DNA from: Cytobacillus praedii
GTDB lineage: Bacteria; Bacillota; Bacilli; Bacillales; Cytobacillaceae
Direction: 5' to 3'
NCBI RefSeq assembly: GCF_001439605.1
Contig: NZ_LMBX01000003.1
Location: 261,323-294,081, forward strand
Length of the DNA stretch: 32,759 nucleotides
In this document: piece after piece, positions 24,680-32,759 of the stretch
How the letters are laid out: each line of letters begins with the position of its first letter
How positions within the stretch are numbered: the first letter of the stretch is position 1
The notes under the pieces: model-generated
Database searches by the model: none
Told to the model about the DNA's origin: nothing
The model's input: only the letters and a program-made list of their open reading frames with translations
Position numbers and translations under genes: made by a program

Positions 24680-24751
24680 AATAGAATTCTTCAATCCTTT
24701 GCATCAGTAGACCAAAAGCAAAAATTGGGCAGCGAAATAATTAAACACTAA

Positions 24752-24847
24752 TCCCGTCGCCTTTCCCTTTACAGTTCCATCATTCAAAATGGGGGCAAAT
24801 ATGTCTTTATACATCTAGATTTAGACGAATATGACATCAAGAAGTAA
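24752..24847 (+). pseudogene. Gene-tail fragment, 31 codons
   Basis: Between two genes, a startless frame encodes LYSSIIQNGGKYVFIHLDLD and EYDIKK then TAA at 24845-24847. The 'GGKYVFIHLDLDEYDI' strand pattern reads as the end of a real protein, now lost. Confidence 0.35.
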
Positions 24848-24873
24848 CTTCTCATCCGATTGGAGTGATTGTT

Positions 24874-25404
24874 TTGAACTATTTAAAAGATATCCAGGAG
24901 CCAGGGATGGGGACCTGGTATTTTGAAATTGATAACGACGGTGTGGCTTACAGACAGATGGTTTATCATGATGATGGTACTTGTATCACATCGAATCGAA
25001 AGCATTATTTTTATCATTTCATGCTGGCAGAACATCCAGTAGATGCGCAGGAATCCTATTACAAAGAGATCAGTCAGACGGAATTCGAGAAACTTTGGTA
25101 TGAGCAGCTTCAACACGGTTTGGAAGACTGGCATCGAACCAAAAGTCTGTTCCCCGTTGGGACCCGAGTGGAAGGGTATATAGAAGTGTTTTTTCCACAA
25201 GGTACTTTGATTAACTTATTGGAACCTCAGGCAGTAGGTATTACAGACACATCCGCTTTGAAAACCGAAACCCCTGCTGAATGGTTGTACCCACGCTATC
25301 GGGTGTTCGCCGAAGTATCTGGATACGATGAAGTTAATCAGTGGGTACTTCTTACTCGTTCTAAAGTTGCGGGAAGTCAGTATGAAGAAGCTGAAGTTGA
25401 TTAA
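24874..25404 (+). CDS. Hypothetical protein, 176 residues
   Basis: A soluble protein with no named domain. It begins MNYLKDIQEPGMGTWYFEID and has FPVGTRVEGYIEVFFPQGTL with the look of a small beta-barrel (S1-like) segment, and ends in an acidic tail. TTG 24874 is preferred because GGAG (24862-24865) lies eight bases upstream; an in-frame GTG at 24865 overlaps that site. It sits just before a small cysteine-rich reading frame. Confidence 0.68.
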   Translation: MNYLKDIQEPGMGTWYFEIDNDGVAYRQMVYHDDGTCITSNRKHYFYHFMLAEHPVDAQESYYKEISQTEFEKLWYEQLQHGLEDWHRTKSLFPVGTRVEGYIEVFFPQGTLINLLEPQAVGITDTSALKTETPAEWLYPRYRVFAEVSGYDEVNQWVLLTRSKVAGSQYEEAEVD

Positions 25405-25588
25405 TATACGGAAACGGATTTTTGATGAAACTATTTCGGAAGCCAATGGAGATCACGAAGAGGATTTCGGAAGCTTTCCTCATTGCAAATCATGTTGCGA
25501 GTGCTATAAACACGCGGAAATTATTGCAACGGTATATCAGCAAAGCTGTATAACGGTTAAATTAGAACCGTGTAAAAGGAACGTTTAA
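25382..25588 (+). CDS. Small cysteine-rich protein, 68 residues (possible)
   Basis: ATG 25382 lies inside the end of the previous gene in another frame with GGGAAG upstream. The product has a cluster of cysteines, HCKSCCECYKHAEIIATVYQ, then SCITVKLEPCKRNV, and a strong terminator follows at once, as expected for the end of a transcription unit. The cysteine pattern is unusual for this array; metal binding is possible. It could also be the tail of a lost gene. Confidence 0.45.
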   Translation: MKKLKLINIRKRIFDETISEANGDHEEDFGSFPHCKSCCECYKHAEIIATVYQQSCITVKLEPCKRNV

Positions 25589-25614
25589 CTCACTTTTAAA
25601 AGTGAGTTTTTTAT
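25587..25614 (+). terminator. Terminator at the right end of the island
   Basis: AACTCACTTTT (25587-25597) and AAAAGTGAGTT (25598-25608) are perfect inverted copies followed by more T. It insulates the island from the ilv-leu control region. Confidence 0.85.
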
Positions 25615-25684
25615 TTTATAAAATCAACCGTTTTTAAAGAAAAGATAAAAATTTTTTAATTAGCAGATCATGTATACTACAACG

Positions 25685-25700
25685 ATGTAAGCGTATTCAA
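25685..25700 (+). promoter_or_regulatory. cre site (CcpA binding) upstream of ilvB
   Basis: ATGTAAGCGTATTCAA fits the consensus WTGNAANCGNWNNCWW at every position. It lies at about -96 to -81 relative to the predicted start near 25781. In Bacillus subtilis CcpA activates ilv-leu from a cre site in about this place, so carbon-dependent activation is expected here too. Confidence 0.75.
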
Positions 25701-25745
25701 TAAATCAGATTAATTTAAATTATCAAATAATTTTAAAAAATGGTG

Positions 25746-25774
25746 TTGACGGTTTGAGAAAATGGGCGTAAGAT
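25746..25774 (+). promoter_or_regulatory. Sigma-A promoter of the ilv-leu operon
   Basis: TTGACG (25746-25751), a 17-base spacer and TAAGAT (25769-25774). The leader to ilvB would be about 470 bases, similar to the long T-box leader of Bacillus subtilis. Confidence 0.75.
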
Positions 25775-25924
25775 AGTCCTCAATATAAGAAATTAGAAAA
25801 TTCAAGAAGTTGCAGGCAGCAAATTTTTAGACCTAAGAAACCGTTTATACATAGTTTTTTTTAATCTAAAAATTTACTGGTTTAAAGTGCTAAAGAATTA
25901 AATTGAATAGCTAGTAAAGCTAAG

Positions 25925-26213
25925 AAGAGGATAAGTAGTTTTATGAATTGGAATTAACAGAGAGCCGGAGCAGCTGTGAACCGGTAATTTCAGCATAAAA
26001 TGAACTCACCTCTGAGCACCAGCTTGAAAAAGTCAAATTGAGTAGAGTTGGTCGGGTGTCTGTCACTCGTTATTAAAACGGACAGGAAGAAGATGTCCAT
26101 AAGTGCATGCAGATCGCATGAATTTAGGGTGGTACCGTGGAATGGGATTTAAAGCCTTTTCACCCCTTATACCTAGGAATAATAGGTTTTTAAGGGGTGG
26201 AAAGGCTTTTTAT
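25925..26213 (+). promoter_or_regulatory. T-box leader (leucine type)
   Basis: A tRNA-sensing leader. Stem I is present with AGAGAGCCGG and the GAACCGGT partner (from 25959), the conserved T-box AGGGTGGTACCGTGG at 26126-26140 binds the free CCA end of an uncharged tRNA, and a terminator follows. A CTC in TGAACTCACC (26005-26007) is the probable specifier codon, which would read tRNA-Leu. Uncharged tRNA-Leu would favour the antiterminator and let the operon be transcribed. Confidence 0.92.
26151..26213 (+). terminator. T-box attenuator terminator
   Basis: AAAGCCTTTTCACCCCTTA (26151-26169) pairs with TAAGGGGTGGAAAGGCTTT (26191-26209) and is followed by T-rich sequence. It is the off-state structure of the leader. 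Confidence 0.9.
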
Positions 26214-26249
26214 ATTTGAATTAAAGGAAAAAGAGGAGGTTTTATACGA

Positions 26250-27965
26250 ATGTTGCAGCAAGCTGCCATAACAGAATCAAAGGCCAAAGCCAAGATGGTT
26301 ACTGGTGCTGATCTGTTATTAGAGGCCTTGGAAAAGGAAAAGGTGGAAGTGATTTTTGGATATCCTGGTGGGGCAGTGCTCCCGATTTATGACAAGCTTT
26401 ATGATTCAAAAATTCTCCACGTTTTGCCAAGGCATGAGCAAGGGGGAATTCATGCAGCCGAAGGGTACGCAAGAATATCAGGAAAGCCTGGAGTGGTTAT
26501 AGCCACATCTGGACCTGGAGCAACTAACATTGTTACGGGTCTCACAGACGCAATGATGGATTCTCTCCCGCTCATTGTATTCACCGGTCAGGTTCCAACA
26601 AATGTAATTGGTTCTGATGCCTTCCAAGAAGCGGATGTACTAGGAATTACAACACCTATTACGAAATACAATTACCAGGTGCGAAACATTGAAGACATCC
26701 CTCGAATTGTAAAAGAGGCATTCTATATTGCCTCAAGCGGAAGACCGGGTCCAGTCTTGATAGACATTCCAAAAGACATTGCAGCATCGGTATCAAAACC
26801 TCCAGAAGAACAAGAAATAAAGCTGCCTGGCTATCAGCCAACCGTACAGCCTAACTACCTTCAAATTAAAAAATTATCTGAGGCAGTTAGTCGAGCGAAT
26901 AAACCAGTCATACTCGCTGGAGCTGGCGTTCTGCTTTCAAAGGCATCGAATGAATTGAAAGAATATGCAGAGCAGCAGCAGCTTCCAGTCATTCATACAT
27001 TGCTTGGATTAGGAGGGTTTCCGGCAGACCATAAGCTATTTGTTGGCATGGCCGGCATGCATGGCTGCTATGCATCGAATATGGGCTTGAGTGAATGTGA
27101 TTTATTAATTAATATCGGGGCAAGATTTGATGACCGGCTTACAGGAAATTTACAATTCTTTGCCCCTCATGCAACAGTTGCCCACATTGATATTGATCCA
27201 GCTGAAATTGGGAAGAATGTTCAAACAGCCATACCAGTTGTTGCTGATGCGAAAGAAGCATTAAAACAATTAGTCAAACAAAATGGTAAGCCTCCGGTTC
27301 ATGGAGAATGGCTGGAGCAAATTCATAAATGGCAAGAAGAATATCCTTACTATTACGGAGAGTCAGCCGCTCTAAAGCCGCAAAAAGTGATGGAGATGCT
27401 TTATGAAAAAACAACCGGTGATGCAATTGTCGTTACAGATGTGGGGCAGCACCAAATGTGGGCTGCGCAATATTACCAATTTAATCAAGCCAATCGATGG
27501 GTAACTTCCGGAGGACTTGGAACAATGGGTTTTGGCTTGCCGGCAAGCATTGGTGCTCAGCTTGCCGATCCTGATCGATGTGTCGTTGCAGTTCTTGGGG
27601 ATGGCGGTTTTCAAATGTCTACTCAAGAGCTAACAGTCATTAAAGAACTAAATCTCCCTGTAAAAATCGCAATATTCAATAATTTGTCACTCGGAATGGT
27701 GCGGCAGTGGCAGGAAATATTTTATGACAAGCGGTATTCCCATAGTAAAATTCCTATCCAGCCTTCCTTTGTAAAGCTAGCAGAAGCCTATGGGATTAAA
27801 GGATACGAAATAAATACAGCAGAAGAAGCAGAAGTTATTTTAGAAGAAGTGCTGAGTAATCGAGAGCCCGTTCTGCTAGATATTCGAATTGATCCTCATG
27901 AGAATGTCTATCCGATGATTGCCCCAGGGAAAGGGCTGCATGAAATGGTAGGTGTGAAGCCTTGA
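26250..27965 (+). CDS. ilvB: Acetolactate synthase, large (catalytic) subunit
   Basis: A 571-residue thiamine-diphosphate enzyme that joins two pyruvates to acetolactate, or pyruvate and 2-ketobutyrate to acetohydroxybutyrate, the first common step to valine, leucine and isoleucine. The catalytic Glu is E63 in [19 protein letters not shown], the FAD/TPP core includes [11 protein letters not shown], and the TPP motif starts at [16 protein letters not shown] and ends at AIFNN. ATG 26250 has GAGGAGG upstream. The last bases overlap ilvH, giving coupled translation of the two subunits. Confidence 0.97.
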   Translation: MLQQAAITESKAKAKMVTGADLLLEALEKEKVEVIFGYPGGAVLPIYDKLYDSKILHVLPRHEQGGIHAAEGYARISGKPGVVIATSGPGATNIVTGLTDAMMDSLPLIVFTGQVPTNVIGSDAFQEADVLGITTPITKYNYQVRNIEDIPRIVKEAFYIASSGRPGPVLIDIPKDIAASVSKPPEEQEIKLPGYQPTVQPNYLQIKKLSEAVSRANKPVILAGAGVLLSKASNELKEYAEQQQLPVIHTLLGLGGFPADHKLFVGMAGMHGCYASNMGLSECDLLINIGARFDDRLTGNLQFFAPHATVAHIDIDPAEIGKNVQTAIPVVADAKEALKQLVKQNGKPPVHGEWLEQIHKWQEEYPYYYGESAALKPQKVMEMLYEKTTGDAIVVTDVGQHQMWAAQYYQFNQANRWVTSGGLGTMGFGLPASIGAQLADPDRCVVAVLGDGGFQMSTQELTVIKELNLPVKIAIFNNLSLGMVRQWQEIFYDKRYSHSKIPIQPSFVKLAEAYGIKGYEINTAEEAEVILEEVLSNREPVLLDIRIDPHENVYPMIAPGKGLHEMVGVKP

Positions 27966-28480
27966 AAAAAATTATTAGTATGACAGTCATGAATCGCCCG
28001 GGTGTTCTCAATCGAATTACCAATCTTTTTTCTAAGCGGAACTACAATATAGAAAGCATATCTGTTGGATTGACAGAGCAGGAAGGAGTCTCAAGAATTA
28101 CCTGTGTCATTCATGTAGAAAGCGATCGGGAAGCCGAACAAATTACAAAACAGCTAAATAAACAGATTGATATTTTAAAAGTAACGGATATTAGTGATCA
28201 GGCAATTGTGGCTAGAGAATTGGCATTAATTAAAGTGCTCTCAACTCCGCAAACAAGAAATGAGCTTTATGCACTGATCGAACCTTTTCGAGCAGCAGTA
28301 ATCGATATAAGCAAGGACAGCTTAGTCATTCAAATAACAGGAGAATCAGAAAAGATTGAAGCCTTTATCGAACTGATTAAACCTTATGGAATTAAAGAGC
28401 TTGCTCGAACCGGGACAACAGCTTTCCCTCGAGGGACCCAAAAACCAGTCAATACGCAAAAAACATACTCAATCGTTTAA
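27962..28480 (+). CDS. ilvH: Acetolactate synthase, small (regulatory) subunit
   Basis: A 172-residue subunit with an N-terminal ACT domain (residues of about 1-75, [20 protein letters not shown]) that binds valine and tunes the large subunit, and the conserved C-terminal domain ([40 protein letters not shown]). It starts at TTG 27962, overlapping the ilvB stop as TTGA, which fixes the start. The following ilvC is separated by a 129-bp dispersed repeat. Confidence 0.96.
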   Translation: MKKIISMTVMNRPGVLNRITNLFSKRNYNIESISVGLTEQEGVSRITCVIHVESDREAEQITKQLNKQIDILKVTDISDQAIVARELALIKVLSTPQTRNELYALIEPFRAAVIDISKDSLVIQITGESEKIEAFIELIKPYGIKELARTGTTAFPRGTQKPVNTQKTYSIV

Positions 28481-28501
28481 TTGAATGCTGAAAAAAGCTT
28501 A

Positions 28502-28630
28502 GTTGATTGGAGCGGAAGGTGCGAGACTCCTGCGGGAGTAGTGGGACAGCTGAGACCCCGCAGGCACTTTAGTGCCGAGGAGGCTCAGCGCCCACCCCGC
28601 GGAAAGCGAGTACCTGGAGCGGAAATCAAC
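28502..28630. repeat. Dispersed structured intergenic repeat, copy 2 (129 bp)
   Basis: Second copy of the element at 319-449, here inside the ilv-leu operon between ilvH and ilvC. The inverted ends are GTTGATT (28502-28508) and AATCAAC (28624-28630), and an inner hairpin is GGCAC (28563-28567) with GTGCC (28572-28576). Where it differs from copy 1 the pairing partners differ too, so the fold seems conserved. Confidence 0.85.
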
Positions 28631-28650
28631 CTCTACAAATTAAATGGTAA

Positions 28651-31264
<2,614 letters not shown>

Positions 31265-31337
31265 GTGTGATAGACCGATTGAATCAGCTAGTTATCAAAT
31301 AAAAATACATTCATAATCACAAGACGGAGGGATAACA

Positions 31338-32450
31338 ATGAAAAAACGTATCGCAGTACTACCAGGAGACGGAATCGGCAAAGAAGTGACAAAGGGAGCA
31401 ATTGAAGTTTTACAAGCGGTTGGAGAGCGTTTCGGACACCAGTTCTATTTTCAATACGGATTAATCGGTGGAGAAGCAATCGATGCGGTTGGGTCCCCAC
31501 TTCCGAACGAAACAATTGAGATGTGCAAACAAAGCGATGCGGTTTTACTAGGCGCGGTTGGCGGTCCGAAATGGGAGCATCAGCCAGCACACCTTCGTCC
31601 TGAGCGTGGATTATTAAAGATTCGTAAAGAACTTAATCTTTATGCAAACCTTAGACCAACCAGTTATTATCCAAGTCTTGCAGAATCTTCTCCACTTCGC
31701 AAGGAAGTAATTGAAGGTGTAGACATGGTCATGGTGAGAGAGTTAACAGGAGGTCTATATTTCGGCAAACCAAGCAAACGTACACGGAAAAATGGAGAAG
31801 ACGAAGTAGTAGATACACTTTATTACAAAAGAGCAGAAATGGAACGAGTGATTAAATTAGCATTCCAGCTGGCTGAAAAAAGAAAAGGGAAGGTAACTTC
31901 TGTCGACAAAGCAAATGTATTAGAATCCAGCCGAATGTGGAGAGAAGTAGCAGAATCAGTTGCTAAAGAATATTCAGATGTTGAACTTGAACACATGCTT
32001 GTAGATAATGCAGCCATGCAAATGATTAAAAATCCGAAACGCTTTGATGTTGTTGTTACTGAGAATATGTTTGGCGATATTTTAAGCGATGAGGCATCCG
32101 TTTTAACTGGATCATTAGGCATGCTTCCTTCTGCAAGTCTTTCTGAAGCTGGTCCATATCTTTATGAACCGATTCATGGCTCAGCACCTGATATTGAAGG
32201 GAAAAATACAGCAAATCCACTGGCAATGATCCTTTCAGCAGCTATGATGCTTCGTCTATCATTTGGGATGCACGAAGAGGCTGAAGCAGTTGAGCAAGCA
32301 GTAAACCAAGTGCTTGATGCTGGATACAGAACAAAAGACATTATGACATTCGGCAAGAAGGATGCATCAACGAAAGAAATGGTTGAAGAAGTAAAAGCAA
32401 CACTTATGGATAATGAAGCTATTATGCAGATCATGAGCGCGTATGCATAG
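31338..32450 (+). CDS. leuB: 3-isopropylmalate dehydrogenase
   Basis: A 370-residue NAD-dependent dehydrogenase that oxidises and decarboxylates 3-isopropylmalate in leucine synthesis. Motifs are IAVLPGDGIGKEVTKGAIEV at the start, substrate and metal residues in VDNAAMQMIKNP and VTENMFGDILSDEASVLTGS, and the NAD-site loop GSAPDIEGKNTANPLAMILS. ATG 31338 has GGAGGG upstream. leuC and leuD would be expected directly downstream but a tandem repeat array follows to the window edge. Confidence 0.97.
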   Translation: MKKRIAVLPGDGIGKEVTKGAIEVLQAVGERFGHQFYFQYGLIGGEAIDAVGSPLPNETIEMCKQSDAVLLGAVGGPKWEHQPAHLRPERGLLKIRKELNLYANLRPTSYYPSLAESSPLRKEVIEGVDMVMVRELTGGLYFGKPSKRTRKNGEDEVVDTLYYKRAEMERVIKLAFQLAEKRKGKVTSVDKANVLESSRMWREVAESVAKEYSDVELEHMLVDNAAMQMIKNPKRFDVVVTENMFGDILSDEASVLTGSLGMLPSASLSEAGPYLYEPIHGSAPDIEGKNTANPLAMILSAAMMLRLSFGMHEEAEAVEQAVNQVLDAGYRTKDIMTFGKKDASTKEMVEEVKATLMDNEAIMQIMSAYA

Positions 32451-32497
32451 AAAACCGGAGGCGGCTCGAATAGGAGTGACAGTAACCTTGTTGTGTA

Positions 32498-32759
32498 TAG
32501 TTTGAACTGAAATTCCACAATAAGAGGAACTAATAGCCCTTAGTGAGTCTAGTTCGAACTAAAATTCCACAATAAGAGGAACCAATAGGCCCTATTGAGT
32601 CTAGTTTGAACAAAACTTCCACAATAAGAGGAACCAATAGGCCTTATTGAGTCCAGTTTGAACAAAAATTCCACAATAAGAGGGAACCAATAGCCCTTAT
32701 TGAGTCTAGTTCGAACAAAAATTCCACAATAAGCGGAACCAATAGGCCCTATTGAGTCT
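32498..32759. repeat. 52-bp tandem repeat array, at least five units
   Basis: Units start at 32498, 32550, 32602, 32654 and 32707; four are 52 bp long and one (32654-32706) is 53 because of an extra G. Each holds CCACAATAAG-GGAAC (unit 5 has C in place of the G before GG) and, in the fuller copies, a palindrome CAATAGGCCCTATTG; the junction AGTTCGAACT in some units is also a perfect palindrome. The array is cut by the window end. There are no unique spacers, so it is not a CRISPR. Confidence 0.95.

Noticed and set aside
8538..25614. Integrative element using tRNA-Arg as attachment site
   Set aside because: No integrase gene and no duplicated tRNA 3' end were found up to the right boundary. 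A long-lost element cannot be excluded.
25735..25810. CodY boxes near the ilv promoter
   Set aside because: The best matches to AATTTTCWGAAAATT that I could find (for example ending at 25801) have five mismatches, too many to call.
32498..32759. Possible CRISPR array
   Set aside because: The units are contiguous direct repeats with no variable spacers, and no cas gene is present.

Overview
The window reads as chromosome from a low-G+C, spore-forming Bacillaceae (Bacillus sensu lato). The grounds are the order of spore genes and housekeeping genes (ysmA-gerE-ysmB-racE ... gerM-rph-ysnA-ysnB, then ilvBHC-leuAB), a sigma-K-type promoter before gerE, TTG/GTG starts with strong GGAGG sites, and a leucine T-box before ilvB. 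As I recall it, the same genes lie close together in Bacillus subtilis, so the window is a conserved backbone with a large insertion in the middle.

Layout. Positions 1-266: the left end of an IS3-family element, transposase orfA leftward and cut by the window edge. 319-449: a structured dispersed repeat. 594-8420: backbone genes ysmA, gerE, ysmB, racE, a RecQ helicase, gerM, rph, the dITP/XTP pyrophosphatase gene and a YfcE-type phosphoesterase. 8538-8611: tRNA-Arg(UCU) with its own promoter and terminator. 8812-8967: a gene scrap that matches the end of a gene 12 kb further on. 9112-11604: a visibly G+C-rich three-gene operon, NadR-like enzyme, Nudix protein with a C-terminal extension, and NADAR protein, which looks like an imported NAD/ADP-ribose cassette. 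11705-25588: a patchwork of singly spaced small genes, many of toxin-immunity type (ankyrin, DUF6678-like, YwqG/DUF1963, SUFU, TPR-SMI1/KNR4, Imm10-like) mixed with unknowns and at least six broken gene remnants. No toxin, integrase or transposase was found in this stretch, so it looks like an orphan poly-immunity island. 25685-32450: cre site, promoter, T-box attenuator and the ilvB-ilvH-ilvC-leuA-leuB operon for branched-chain amino acids, with a second copy of the dispersed repeat between ilvH and ilvC. 32498-32759: a 52-bp tandem repeat running off the right edge, where leuC would be expected.

How it works together. The left block serves sporulation and germination (GerE, GerM), D-glutamate supply for peptidoglycan (RacE), RNA and nucleotide quality control (Rph, RdgB-type enzyme) and DNA repair (RecQ). 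The right block is one biosynthetic operon controlled by carbon status (cre) and uncharged tRNA-Leu (T-box). The middle is accessory: the NAD cassette and the immunity-type genes probably serve conflict with phages or competing strains, but that is inference from family membership and context.
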